Shown piece after piece: positions 1 through 7,886 of a stretch of DNA of 64,000 nucleotides. Both the position numbers and the translations under genes were made by a program. How positions within the stretch are numbered: position 1 is the stretch's first letter; the number at the start of each line of letters is the position of its first letter. Below the pieces are notes generated by a model, which did not search any database, was not told the origin of the DNA, and saw only the letters and a program-made list of their open reading frames with translations. Source of the DNA: Oscillospiraceae bacterium (GTDB lineage: Bacteria > Bacillota > Clostridia > Oscillospirales > Oscillospiraceae); assembly GCA_016282135.1 (NCBI GenBank), contig JAEEKA010000074.1, positions 1 through 64,000 on the forward strand, read 5' to 3'.

Positions 1-135
1 CTTCGTGCGAACAGAATTGAAATACCTGCCTCGATCACTGCAACTCCCTTTTATATAAAAATGGGATACACATATAAAAACGGAATTAGTGTACCAGATG
101 AAGAAGGTCTTATACGCTTAGAAAAGCATAGATAA
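1..135 (+). CDS. GNAT family N-acetyltransferase, C-terminal end only
   Basis: Reading frame 1 is open from the window edge to a TAA and encodes 44 residues. The segment ITATPFYIKMGYTYKN followed by a Glu-rich tail ending LEKHR is the usual last strand and helix of a GNAT acetyltransferase, where the Phe-Tyr pair lies near acetyl-CoA. The N-terminal part lies outside the window, so the substrate cannot be judged. It converges on the minus-strand cluster that ends at 245, with a hairpin in between. Confidence 0.7.
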   Translation, partial: LRANRIEIPASITATPFYIKMGYTYKNGISVPDEEGLIRLEKHR

Positions 136-187
136 AGACAAATTCCAGTTTGCCGGGTGATTCATACAGCAAGCATGTGAAAACAGA

Positions 188-223
188 TGCAGCCGGGGTG
201 CATGTTTTGCACACTCCGGCTGC
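188..223. terminator. Hairpin between convergent genes
   Basis: GCAGCCGGGGTGCA pairs imperfectly with TGCACACTCCGGCTGC around a short T-rich loop. It lies between the 3' ends of two convergent genes, so it may act as a transcription barrier for both. There is no clear U-tract on either side. Confidence 0.45.
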
Positions 224-244
224 AGTTCACATAGAAACAAGCTG

Positions 245-715
245 TTATTCAGAATCATCCACCGACATTACGTAGATCTGGCATGGATTCCATTCGTCCC
301 AGAGTGTCGGAAAGACCTCGAACTCCTTGAAGCCGAGGCTGAGATAGAATCGGTTTGTGGCGTCATATTCCGGGTACCGGCCCATCTGCACGGTTTTCAC
401 CTGGAGGAAGGAATAGCCCCGCTCCCGAGCAATGCGTTTCGCCGCCCGGACCAGTGCGGTACCGACGCCCTGCCGGTGGTATTCCTTCAAAACGCCCATC
501 ACGGCCAGCTCCAGGGTGTCCCTGCCCGTTTCCTTCAGGCAGAGAAAGCCATCCGGTTCTCCGCCCTCCGACGATACCAGCATGATCTCGTCGGCGCTCT
601 CGCGGATATAGTTCTCCCGCGCCTCCGGGATGCCGAACCACTCCGGCAGCGCCTCCAGAATCACCCGGGCGACCCGCTGCTTTTCCTGTCTGTCGTCAAG
701 CATTTGTATCCGCAT
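245..715 (-). CDS. GNAT family N-acetyltransferase
   Basis: A 156-residue GNAT enzyme that would transfer acetyl from acetyl-CoA to an unknown amine. The acetyl-CoA loop is visible as EYHRQGVGTALV (Q/RxxGxG/A type), followed by a helix and the late motif ATNRFYLSLGFKEFE. The ATG at 715 is chosen because GGAGGT lies 7 nt upstream; an upstream in-frame TTG overlaps that ribosome site. It is the last gene of a tight minus-strand group (spacings of about 20 nt) with three small DUF genes, probably one transcript from the promoter near 1900. Confidence 0.85.
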   Translation of the reverse strand: MRIQMLDDRQEKQRVARVILEALPEWFGIPEARENYIRESADEIMLVSSEGGEPDGFLCLKETGRDTLELAVMGVLKEYHRQGVGTALVRAAKRIARERGYSFLQVKTVQMGRYPEYDATNRFYLSLGFKEFEVFPTLWDEWNPCQIYVMSVDDSE

Positions 716-736
716 ATCCAAAACCTCCAAGCTTCC

Positions 737-1111
737 TTAGATCCTGTTTCCGAATGCATAGGCCCGCCGGATCCATTCCAGCAGCTCGGCGTCCAGCTCC
801 GAGGCACCGGCCAGAACGATATGATGGGTCCAACGCCCGGGCTGCGCTTCGGTTTTCGCGGCGATGCGCGGGGAATCCAGCGGATCCGGCAGCCCCAGGG
901 TCAGTACAAGATAATGGGCCGGCAGCAGCCGTTTCGGCAGCACCCGGAAGACCGACACGCAGGCGAAGACCCGCCGGTTTTTCAGGGAGATCTGCGTCTT
1001 ATGGGCTATCGCCGTAAATGCCCCGAGCGCTTTGATCCGATCCAGCAGCGTCTCGTACAGCGCCAGCTCCTCCGGCTTCCCGTCAAAGAAAAACAGCTCG
1101 TCCATCGTCAT
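737..1111 (-). CDS. DUF5655 domain protein
   Basis: This 124-residue cytoplasmic protein fits the DUF5655 family: a short lead, then KTQISLKNRRVFACVS, a central YLVLTLGLPDPLDSPRI block and the closing RWTHHIVLAGASELD segment. The family has no established biochemical role but often sits beside other small stress or resistance-like DUF genes, as here. AGGGAG precedes the ATG. It lies 21 nt from the GNAT downstream and 20 nt from DUF1905 upstream, consistent with co-transcription. Confidence 0.75.
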   Translation of the reverse strand: MTMDELFFFDGKPEELALYETLLDRIKALGAFTAIAHKTQISLKNRRVFACVSVFRVLPKRLLPAHYLVLTLGLPDPLDSPRIAAKTEAQPGRWTHHIVLAGASELDAELLEWIRRAYAFGNRI

Positions 1112-1131
1112 GGTTCTACGCTCCCTTTCCG

Positions 1132-1410
1132 TCAGTCCCGCGGCTCGATGATCACGTGGATCGCGTCGCCGTCATGCTTACCCAGGGCCGAGCGGATGGC
1201 CTTCGTGACGCCGATGAGATAGCAGACCGAGCCGTCCGGGTTCTTAACTCCCATATTCACAATGCTGCCGTCGTAGCCGACACCGTCAAACTGGGCGTGG
1301 ACCTTGACCCGGCCCCTGCCGAACACTGCCCGGATATCCCAGGGGAAGGCCACGTAGGCGCCGCCGTTCTCCGGGATCTCATGCAGGATCGCGTCGTATT
1401 CATATTTCAT
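1132..1410 (-). CDS. DUF1905 domain protein
   Basis: A 92-residue protein with the hallmarks of DUF1905: GGAYVAFPWDIRAVFGRGRVKVHAQFDG, then a YDGSIVNMG loop, an IGVTKAIR segment and a final GDAIHVIIE strand, predicting a small beta-barrel. Function is unknown; such domains are often fused to or encoded beside YdeI/DUF1801 proteins, and a DUF1801 gene is indeed the next gene upstream. A GGGAGGG ribosome site precedes the ATG at good distance. Confidence 0.8.
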   Translation of the reverse strand: MKYEYDAILHEIPENGGAYVAFPWDIRAVFGRGRVKVHAQFDGVGYDGSIVNMGVKNPDGSVCYLIGVTKAIRSALGKHDGDAIHVIIEPRD

Positions 1411-1432
1411 TTTGTTTCCCTCCCGGCGGCGC

Positions 1433-1849
1433 TCAGGCGGGGTTTCCGGTATCCCGGCACCAGGCGGCGATCTCGGCGATCAGTGCCAGGGGCAGATCAC
1501 CGGAATAGGGGATCCGGATCGTGCCCTTGCTGTATTGGTACCCGCCCTCGTCCAGCTTGTCCGCGAAATGGGCCACCGCCTCCGGGCCGGGGTACAGGCC
1601 GACGTGTTTTTTCGCCGCCGCGAAATGGAGAATGTTGCCGCCCTGCCAGTAGGTGGGCATGGACCAGGAGATCTTCTCCTTTGCCTCCGGCAGCTGCGCC
1701 TGGATGGCCGCCCGGACCTGCCGCAGCGGCTCCCGGAGGGCTTCGTCCTGGGCGTTGATATACTCGTCAATGCTTTCCGGGGCCTTCCCGCAGTAGTGCT
1801 GTTGGTTTACGCTGCGGAAAGCGCGCCCGCAGTTCGGACAGGTCCACAT
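1433..1849 (-). CDS. DUF1801 (YdhG/frataxin-like) protein with N-terminal zinc motif
   Basis: 138 residues. The N-terminus carries CPNC and a later HYC that could bind zinc. The rest matches the DUF1801 fold: EALREPLRQVRAAIQ, then a KEKISWSMPTYW core and a GTIRIPYSGDLP strand near the end. DUF1801 proteins resemble frataxin and some have been proposed as iron chaperones, but nothing here proves metal handling. It is the first gene of the minus-strand cluster; AGGAG lies upstream of its ATG and a good promoter is at 1894-1922. Confidence 0.8.
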   Translation of the reverse strand: MWTCPNCGRAFRSVNQQHYCGKAPESIDEYINAQDEALREPLRQVRAAIQAQLPEAKEKISWSMPTYWQGGNILHFAAAKKHVGLYPGPEAVAHFADKLDEGGYQYSKGTIRIPYSGDLPLALIAEIAAWCRDTGNPA

Positions 1850-1893
1850 AGAATCGCTCCTTTGCTTCGAGTGTGTACAGCCTTCTGCTGTTT

Positions 1894-1922
1894 ATCATAC
1901 TACAGGAGGCCGGATTTGTCTA
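1894..1922 (-). promoter_or_regulatory. Predicted promoter of the DUF1801-GNAT cluster
   Basis: On the minus strand TAGACA and TATGAT are separated by 17 bp. It sits about 45 nt upstream of the first gene of the cluster. Confidence 0.55.
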
Positions 1923-2214
1923 TATGGCAGATTTTCAATAATAGATTTCGAAATAGTACCCGCTGTGCGGCTGATTTTGAATATTTGATGTGAATCCTGT
2001 GAGAAAAGTTTCCCTTATTTTTCCCTTAAACAGGGTGGTACTGGGTAACATCAGGGGGTAGCAGGGAACAGATAAACGGGCGATAAGGGAAAAAAATCAG
2101 CCCAAAAGGCACGCTATAACACGGAAAAACAGCACATCGGGCACTTCGAATCCTTCACCTGCTTCTATCAAAGAAACCTATTTTGTCTACCACAGGCAGT
2201 CGAAAAATGCGATA
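1923..2214. other. Gene-free stretch with a TTTCCCTTA inverted repeat and a tRNA-like end
   Basis: No convincing gene is seen. TTTCCCTTA near 2009 is inverted as TAAGGGAAA near 2083. At about 2143-2165 the run TTCGAATCC followed by TTCACCTGCT resembles the T-loop and acceptor 3' half of a tRNA, but the matching 5' half is absent. This could be a decayed integration site, or chance. Confidence 0.3.
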
Positions 2215-2243
2215 TTGCGTTTTCCCGGGATATACAGTATGAT
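2215..2243 (+). promoter_or_regulatory. Predicted promoter of the Nmad3 gene
   Basis: TTGCGT and TATGAT are separated by 17 bp, about 55 nt upstream of the chosen ATG. Confidence 0.45.
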
Positions 2244-2297
2244 GATTCTGTAGAATTGCGCCTAACAAATCCAATAAAAACATTTGGAGAACGCTTT

Positions 2298-3101
2298 ATG
2301 AAGGTCATCTTATCCAGAAAAGGCTTTGATTCCTCCAACGGAGGCTGTCCGAGTCCGATCCTGCCGGACGGGACGCTGCTGTCCCTGCCGATTCCGACAA
2401 ATGACCGGGATACATACGAAGATCTGTCCTGGCAGGGTGTCAATTACGCGGATCTGCTGCGGCAGCTCCGGCCGGGAAAACCGTTCTCGCACTGCCACGT
2501 TGACCCGGACCTTCGGCCGGGCCTGCGTTCCGTTGAAGTGAAAAACTGGAAACCGGCCTTCGGCCAGACTGACGCCGCACAGGGCGTTTTGAAAAACGCC
2601 GGCGTGGAAAAAGGCGATCTGCTCCTCTTCTTCGGCTGGTTCCGTCAGACGGAACGCGGTCCTGACGGGTATCGCTTTGTCAGAAAATGCGGAGCCTTCT
2701 ACCGCTGCGCGGATCTTCATGTGATCTACGGATATTTTCAGATCGGAGAAATCCTCACAAAGCCGGAAGACATTGCGGCATACAGTTGGCACCCGCACGC
2801 TTCGGAAGCGTTTCTCAAAAACAAAGCAAATGCGCTCTATCTCCCTGCCGAGCATCTGTCCTGGAACCCGGAGCTGCCCGGATACGGGACCTTGGATTAT
2901 CGCGCGGACCGCGTGCTCACGATGGAGAATATGCAGCGGGGCACCTGGACCGCAAAACCGTTCCTGATGCCGGAGCACGTGTACGGGAACCGAAAAAACG
3001 CGGCGAAGGGCGACGGCCTGTACTACGCCGGGATCTGGCAGGAGCTCGTGATCGAAGAATCGGAGGGCTTGCTCGCCTGGGCCAAGCGTTTGATCGATTG
3101 A
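2298..3101 (+). CDS. Putative nucleotide modification protein (Nmad3 family)
   Basis: 267 residues beginning MKVILSRKGFDSS and followed by PSPILPDGTLLSLPIP. This is the typical opening of the Nmad3 (nucleotide modification associated domain 3) family, predicted from phage and host contexts to take part in DNA or nucleotide modification. The central LLLFFGWFRQT segment, a YGYFQIGEI strand and a HPHASEAF motif are other family features. The ATG at 2298 is preferred to one 42 nt earlier because TTGGAGA lies 7 nt before it. No methyltransferase or glycosyltransferase partner is visible nearby, so the actual reaction is unknown. Confidence 0.7.
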   Translation: MKVILSRKGFDSSNGGCPSPILPDGTLLSLPIPTNDRDTYEDLSWQGVNYADLLRQLRPGKPFSHCHVDPDLRPGLRSVEVKNWKPAFGQTDAAQGVLKNAGVEKGDLLLFFGWFRQTERGPDGYRFVRKCGAFYRCADLHVIYGYFQIGEILTKPEDIAAYSWHPHASEAFLKNKANALYLPAEHLSWNPELPGYGTLDYRADRVLTMENMQRGTWTAKPFLMPEHVYGNRKNAAKGDGLYYAGIWQELVIEESEGLLAWAKRLID

Positions 3102-3142
3102 ATCGCGATTCAAAAAAACAAAAAATGAAAGGCGGTGTGCGT

Positions 3143-3463
3143 ATGCTGATCGGTCTGATCGTTCTCCTGGGGGTTGCGATTCTCTTTTTTGTGCTCGGCT
3201 GGCTGCTCTGGAAAAAGCAGCGGATCGATCTGGTGAACGCCTGGCACACCCGGAATGTGAAGAAAGAGGACGTCCCAGCGTACACGAGGTTGATGGGTCT
3301 GTCGCTGATCGCCATCGGCGCAGGCTGCGCGGTCACCGGAATCGTCGCCTGCGTTTTTGAAAACAACCTCGGCTGGCTCGCCCTGCCTGTCGGCTTCGTC
3401 GTGGGCTTCGCGCTGATCTGGAAAGCGCAGAAGAAATACAACGGAGGGAAGATCATTTCGTAA
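3143..3463 (+). CDS. Small membrane protein, DUF3784-like
   Basis: 106 residues with three hydrophobic segments: residues 1-23, about 55-75 and 78-95. A polar loop contains NVKKEDVPAYTRLMG, the pattern of DUF3784 integral membrane proteins of Clostridia, whose role is not known. The ATG at 3143 is preferred over 3125 because AAAGGCGG sits 7 nt before it, while the earlier ATG is preceded only by an A-rich run. It lies 41 nt after the Nmad3 gene on the same strand. Confidence 0.7.
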   Translation: MLIGLIVLLGVAILFFVLGWLLWKKQRIDLVNAWHTRNVKKEDVPAYTRLMGLSLIAIGAGCAVTGIVACVFENNLGWLALPVGFVVGFALIWKAQKKYNGGKIIS

Positions 3464-3574
3464 TTGCACAATTGTAATGCTTGAATCAATGTGGGTGTAT
3501 TTGCATGAATAAGAATACCGTTAAAAATACATCATCATCCTTGTTGCGGTACACGTTACGGAGGTCAAAGAAGC

Positions 3575-4321
3575 ATGATTTATGAACTGAACGAACCGGC
3601 AAAGGCTGCGCCGATTTTTGCCGCGTGGGAGGATCTGGATACCGGCGTCCGCGCCTGCCTCGATCACGTGATGGGAAAGATCTTTGCAGACGACCCGGAG
3701 CATCCGAGATCCGCGATGGCTGTGATCGGGGATTTTGCGTTTTGCGCGGGAGAACCGAGCATAGAGCTTCTGCGCGGCAAGCCGGACCGGTGGATGATCG
3801 TGGTGCCGCAGAACGCAGCGTGGGAATCGCTGATCGAGAACAATTTCCTCGCCTACAAGCGGATCCGCTATGCGATCAAAAAGGATACGGTATTCGACCG
3901 GGAAAAGCTCGAAGCCATGGCAGGCGCGCTTCCTGCGGGGTATTGCTTCCGCAGGATCGACGGAGAGATCTATGCGCTCTGCCTGAAAAACGAGCTGTTC
4001 AAGGACTGCGTCTCCGTCTTTGAATCGAAGGAACGGTTTCTTGCGCTCGGGCTGGGCTTTGTCGTCATGAAGGATGGGAAAATCGTTTCCGCCGCGTCGT
4101 CTTATTCCCGCTATCGCAATGGGATCGACATTGAAATCGACACGGCAAAGGAAGAACGCCGCAAAGGGCTGGGGGCCGCCGTGGCGGCGAAGCTGATCCT
4201 CGCCTGCCTCGACGAAGGGCTGTATCCGGCCTGGGACGCGGCAAATATGCTGTCCGTCCGCCTGGCGGAAAAGCTCGGCTACGAATTCAGCCGGGAATAC
4301 GTCTGTTATGGGATGGAATAG
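3575..4321 (+). CDS. GNAT acetyltransferase (PF12746-like)
   Basis: 248 residues. The N-terminal half (KAAPIFAAWEDLDTGVRACL and GDFAFCAGEP) and the C-terminal acetyl-CoA domain (KEERRKGLGAAVAAKLILAC, then YPAWDAANMLSVRLAEKLGY) match the GNAT_acetyltran group related to the zwittermicin self-resistance protein ZmaR. The substrate is unknown. GGAGG precedes the ATG. Two separate fragments of the same gene type occur at 7743-7818 (3' end, about 76 bp alike including the stop codon) and at 10034-10114 (5' region), showing that this gene has been copied and broken locally. Confidence 0.85.
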   Translation: MIYELNEPAKAAPIFAAWEDLDTGVRACLDHVMGKIFADDPEHPRSAMAVIGDFAFCAGEPSIELLRGKPDRWMIVVPQNAAWESLIENNFLAYKRIRYAIKKDTVFDREKLEAMAGALPAGYCFRRIDGEIYALCLKNELFKDCVSVFESKERFLALGLGFVVMKDGKIVSAASSYSRYRNGIDIEIDTAKEERRKGLGAAVAAKLILACLDEGLYPAWDAANMLSVRLAEKLGYEFSREYVCYGME

Positions 4322-4420
4322 AAGGATACAAAGGAGTCCCCAAAAAGCCGCAGACTATCGAATGCCATTCGGACGATACTCTGATCATCATTAACACCTG
4401 CCAGTACAGGAGGTAGCACT

Positions 4421-5044
4421 ATGTGCTGTCGATACTACGTTGAGCGAAATGTACCGGAGCTGGAAGCAATCGTCGACTCCGCCCTGAAATCTCCGCTGCT
4501 GGAACGCTTTGCGAAGGTGCATTCGGCTCCGCTGGTGCGATTTGGAGAGGTAGCCCCGACCAATCTGGCTGCGGCCATTGCGTCGGACAAGCAGCGGAAC
4601 CCTGCCGTGTTTCCTATGACCTGGGGCTTTACCATGCCGGGCCGCTTCGCGCCGATGGTCAACGCCAGAGTGGAGACCGCAGCGGAAAAGCCGACCTTCC
4701 GGGACTCCTGGAAGTCGCATCGGTGCGCCGTTCCCGCGTCCCGGTACTATGAATGGCAGCATCTTCCCAAGGAAGATGGACACAGTACAACGAGCACCAA
4801 GTACGCGATCCAGCCGAAGGACACGACGGTTACCTACCTGTGCGGCCTCTACCGCATTGAAAACGGACTGCCAGTGTTCGTCATTCTCACACGGGAACCC
4901 AGCCCGGACATTTCCCATATCCATGATCGTATGCCGCTGATCCTCCCCCAGGAGACAATCCGCGATTGGGTGAACCCCGCCGTAAAGCCGGAGGATCTTT
5001 TGCCCTACGCGCTGACAGCGATGGCCGCGGAGAAAGTGGGGTGA
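4421..5044 (+). CDS. SRAP domain protein (HMCES/YedK family)
   Basis: 207 residues starting MCCRYY; Cys2 is the catalytic residue that in this family forms a thiazolidine DNA-protein crosslink with abasic sites in single-stranded DNA. Other expected residues are present: Asn81 (VNARVET), Glu111 (PASRYYEW) and His168 (HIHDRMPL). The enzyme would shield abasic sites during replication and is cytoplasmic. AGGAGG precedes the ATG. It lies only 7 nt before an AAA ATPase gene, which is followed by an AlkZ-related gene, suggesting a three-gene DNA-damage operon. Confidence 0.9.
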   Translation: MCCRYYVERNVPELEAIVDSALKSPLLERFAKVHSAPLVRFGEVAPTNLAAAIASDKQRNPAVFPMTWGFTMPGRFAPMVNARVETAAEKPTFRDSWKSHRCAVPASRYYEWQHLPKEDGHSTTSTKYAIQPKDTTVTYLCGLYRIENGLPVFVILTREPSPDISHIHDRMPLILPQETIRDWVNPAVKPEDLLPYALTAMAAEKVG

Positions 5045-5051
5045 ACAGCGG

Positions 5052-5774
5052 ATGAATTACTTGCGTTCCGTGGTTTTGCGGGAGCAGCCGCAGCGGGATC
5101 TCTATCTGAACGACATCCCTGCCGTGCAGCAGTTGATTCGAGTCGGCCATCTCGACTTTCCGAAGCCGGTTACTGTATTTGTTGGTGAAAACGGAACCGG
5201 GAAGTCTACGATTCTGGAAGCAATCGCCATCGCGATGGGCTTCAATGCCGAAGGCGGCGGTCGTGAACATCGCTTTTCCACACAGGATTCTCATTCGGAG
5301 CTGTGGCGGCTGTTGTCAACGATCAAAACCGTGACGCCGGACGATGGCTTTTTCCTGCGAGCCGAGAGCTTCTATAATACATCAAGCTACATCGACCAAA
5401 GCGGAAGCCGATTGGGGCGGTATGGCTATCGCCCGCTGCATACGCGTTCTCATGGGGAGGCGTTCCTCGCCCTGGTACAAAACCGTTTTGAGGGGCATGG
5501 CCTTTACCTGCTGGACGAGCCGGAAGCGGCGCTGTCTCCACAGCGGCTGCTGTCTCTGCTGGTTTCCATGCACGACCTTGTGGAGCTGGATTCGCAGTTC
5601 ATCGTTGCGACGCATTCACCGATTGTCATGGCCTTTCCCGGCGCGGAGATCAAGCTGTTTGACGAGAACGGCATCCATACCGTGGACTATCGGGAAACGG
5701 ATCATTATCAGATCACAAAGCAGTTTATCAACGACCCGGATCGAATGCTGAATTATCTGTTTTCAAACGATTGA
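5052..5774 (+). CDS. AAA family ATPase, ABC/SMC-like
   Basis: 240 residues. Walker A GENGTGKS is at residues 45-52, an ABC-type signature-like SHGEAF at 133-138, Walker B LYLLDEPEAAL at 151-161 and the H-loop His in ATHSP at 187-191. There is no long coiled coil, so it is the compact single-domain ATPase seen in many bacteria (related to RecF/OLD-like ATPase cores). The substrate is unknown. Placement between SRAP and AlkZ-related genes, with gaps of 7 and 18 nt, suggests a role in DNA repair or DNA-end sensing. Confidence 0.8.
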   Translation: MNYLRSVVLREQPQRDLYLNDIPAVQQLIRVGHLDFPKPVTVFVGENGTGKSTILEAIAIAMGFNAEGGGREHRFSTQDSHSELWRLLSTIKTVTPDDGFFLRAESFYNTSSYIDQSGSRLGRYGYRPLHTRSHGEAFLALVQNRFEGHGLYLLDEPEAALSPQRLLSLLVSMHDLVELDSQFIVATHSPIVMAFPGAEIKLFDENGIHTVDYRETDHYQITKQFINDPDRMLNYLFSND

Positions 5775-5792
5775 AGTCGAGGGAGGACACAA

Positions 5793-6539
5793 ATGGAAAC
5801 GATCAACGGCGAATGGTATATGAAGGGCTGCGCAAAGGACGATCCGAACCGGCTGCACACCGTGGAGGATGCGGCGGCCTTGGTGCAGAAAATCGGGTTT
5901 CTTCCGCTGTTCTCCAACGATATTCCCGGCTTTTCCGTGGAAGAGCGCACCTTGGCTGCTGATTGGTGGAAAGACGATCCAACGCGGGACCCCTGGGCCT
6001 GGCGGCAGATCTTATCCCGGCATCCGGGGATCGTCTACGGCAAATTCTTTGACCGTCGGGCTGGGTTCGTGTCAACGGATTGGTTTCCGACCTTTGCCAA
6101 CTACCGCAGAAACGGCTATGACTTTGACACATTGATCGACGAGGGTCTTGCCCCGCAGCGCCACCGGAAGCTGATGCAGCCCTTCCTGACCGATGGCCTG
6201 CCGAATGGGACGGAGCTGCATTCCTTTGCGTTAAAGGCCCAGGCAGGCTTCGGCAAGGGCGGCGAGAAGAACTTTGAGGGAACGCTGACCGAGCTGGAAA
6301 TGCAAAGCTATCTCTGCATCGGAGATTTCCGTCAGCGCACGAACAAAAAAGGCCAGCTCTACGGCTGGCATATCGCAATCATCACCCCGCCGGAAACCAA
6401 GTTAGGCTACGACCGCATCGCGGAGGCCTATCGGGAACCGCCGGAGGACTCCCAGCGGAGAATTATAGCACAAATTCGAGACTTCTTCCCGGAGGCAACG
6501 GACGATCAACTGCAAAAATGGCTTGGAATTCGGCGATAA
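5793..6539 (+). CDS. AlkZ-related protein
   Basis: 248 residues. The order of motifs (EIP/DIPGFSVEERT, WWKDDPTRDPWAWRQIL, YGKFFDRRAGFVS, WFPTFANYRR) is that of proteins annotated as AlkZ-related. AlkZ itself is a DNA glycosylase of the HTH_42 fold that unhooks interstrand crosslinks; whether this shorter relative is a glycosylase is not known. GGGAGG precedes the ATG. It is the third gene of the SRAP-ATPase cluster, and its C-terminus (PEATDDQLQKWLGI) looks intact. Confidence 0.7.
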   Translation: METINGEWYMKGCAKDDPNRLHTVEDAAALVQKIGFLPLFSNDIPGFSVEERTLAADWWKDDPTRDPWAWRQILSRHPGIVYGKFFDRRAGFVSTDWFPTFANYRRNGYDFDTLIDEGLAPQRHRKLMQPFLTDGLPNGTELHSFALKAQAGFGKGGEKNFEGTLTELEMQSYLCIGDFRQRTNKKGQLYGWHIAIITPPETKLGYDRIAEAYREPPEDSQRRIIAQIRDFFPEATDDQLQKWLGIRR

Positions 6540-6605
6540 TGTACCGCTTTTAGGGATGCAAATGCGAGACGATACAGGCAGAGACCACTTGCGGAGGAAT
6601 TTGAA

Positions 6606-7067
6606 ATGACTGGTTACATGGCTGAAATGAGAAAACTGGTTGGTCATAAAACGATCATGCAATGCGCCGGCAGCATCATTTGCGTCGATGAAAAAGGGCG
6701 AATCCTGTTAGGAAGACGTTCGGATAATCATAAATGGGGATATGCCGGAGGCGCTGCGGAAATAGATGAACGTGTCGAAGACTGTGCAAAAAGGGAACTG
6801 TATGAAGAAATGGGCTTGATCGCGGAAGAGCTTGAGTTTTTCTGCGTAAATTCCGGGCCGGAAGCTCATTACATTTATCCGAACGGCGATGAAGTCTCCA
6901 ATTTCGAAATCGTTTTTATTTGCAGGAAATGGAGCGGCGATCCCAAAGCGACAGACGGGGAGATGGAGGAGCTCCGGTTTTTTGCCTGCGATGAGATCGA
7001 TCTTTTTGAGATTTCTCCTCCCATTCGTCCTGTCGTAAAAGCGTATATTATGAAAAAAGCTCGGTAG
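6606..7067 (+). CDS. NUDIX hydrolase
   Basis: 153 residues with a perfect NUDIX box: G, five residues, E, seven residues, then RELYEEMGL. It would hydrolyse a nucleoside diphosphate linked to another group, with Mg bound by the box glutamates; the substrate cannot be told from sequence. The EKGRILLGRRSDNHKWGYAGG lead is typical of sanitising or house-cleaning NUDIX enzymes. GGAGG precedes the ATG. It lies 66 nt after the AlkZ-related gene. Confidence 0.88.
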   Translation: MTGYMAEMRKLVGHKTIMQCAGSIICVDEKGRILLGRRSDNHKWGYAGGAAEIDERVEDCAKRELYEEMGLIAEELEFFCVNSGPEAHYIYPNGDEVSNFEIVFICRKWSGDPKATDGEMEELRFFACDEIDLFEISPPIRPVVKAYIMKKAR

Positions 7068-7129
7068 GGTTCTATTTGTCGTGTTGTACGTTGATATTCC
7101 CATAGTATTCAGCAGCGGAGGGGGAAGCT

Positions 7130-7828
7130 ATGATCACATACGAATACGGAAGCCCTGCGTCCCGTCGCGTGCTGATCCAGCCGGTGGACGATCACGATTT
7201 GGCCGGAATTGAGAACGAAGCGGCGGCCATCGCGGCGTTGGCCGGGCCGGATTTTCGCCTGATCGCGGTGAAGATCCAGGACTGGAACCGGGATCTCTCC
7301 CCCTGGGAGGCTCCGGCTGTCTTCGGGAAGGAAGCCTTCGGCGGCGGAGCGGAGCAAACGCTGGCCGAGCTCCTGCGGCTCTGCCCGGAGAAAGATAAGC
7401 ACTGTTTCATCGGCGGCTATTCTCTCGCCGGACTGTTCGCGCTCTGGGCGGCCTGCCGGACGGACGCCTTTGCGGGCGTGGCAGCGGCCTCCCCCTCGGT
7501 ATGGTTCCCGGGCTTTACGGACTACGTGCAGGAGCACGGCTTGCAGTGCGGCAGAGTCTATCTGAGTCTGGGCGACCGGGAGGAGAAGACCCGGAACCCC
7601 GTCATGGCAACGGTAGGGGATCGCATTCGGGCGCTTTCCGCCTGGCTGTCCGCCCGCGGAACGGACTGCGTTCTGGAATGGAATCCCGGAAATCACTTCC
7701 GGGACCCGGATCTGCGCACGGCAAGGGCGTTTGCGTGGATGCTGTGGGAAAGCTCGGCTGCGAATTCAGCCGGGAATCCGTCTGTTATAGGATGGAATAG
7801 AACGATACAAAGGAGTCCAGATGCTTGA
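7130..7828 (+). CDS. Alpha/beta-hydrolase (esterase-like) with a chimeric C-terminus
   Basis: 232 residues. The nucleophile elbow GGYSLAG places Ser98, the catalytic His is likely H189 (NPGNHFRDPD), and the strand VYLSLGDREEK supplies the acid region, as in enterochelin-esterase-like or esterase D-like hydrolases. The natural end is expected near residue 206 (AFAWMLW). Residues after that are encoded by out-of-frame GNAT sequence copied from a gene like that at 3575, so the stop codon at 7826 is accidental. The protein may still fold, since the core is complete. GGAGGGG precedes the ATG. Confidence 0.75.
   Translation: MITYEYGSPASRRVLIQPVDDHDLAGIENEAAAIAALAGPDFRLIAVKIQDWNRDLSPWEAPAVFGKEAFGGGAEQTLAELLRLCPEKDKHCFIGGYSLAGLFALWAACRTDAFAGVAAASPSVWFPGFTDYVQEHGLQCGRVYLSLGDREEKTRNPVMATVGDRIRALSAWLSARGTDCVLEWNPGNHFRDPDLRTARAFAWMLWESSAANSAGNPSVIGWNRTIQRSPDA
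7743..7818 (+). pseudogene. Fragment: 3' end of a GNAT gene
   Basis: This stretch aligns with 4264-4339 at a constant offset of 3479 bases. It includes the codons for KLGYEFSREYVCYGME (here KLGCEFSRESVCYRME), the TAG, and the following GATACAAAGGAGTCC. It is fused in another frame to the esterase gene. It is a recombination scar rather than a functional gene. Confidence 0.8.
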
Positions 7829-7886
7829 AATAAAAGGCGCTTACGCCAACGCAATCCTTTTTCGCGGACCTTGAGAACTGTTATTG

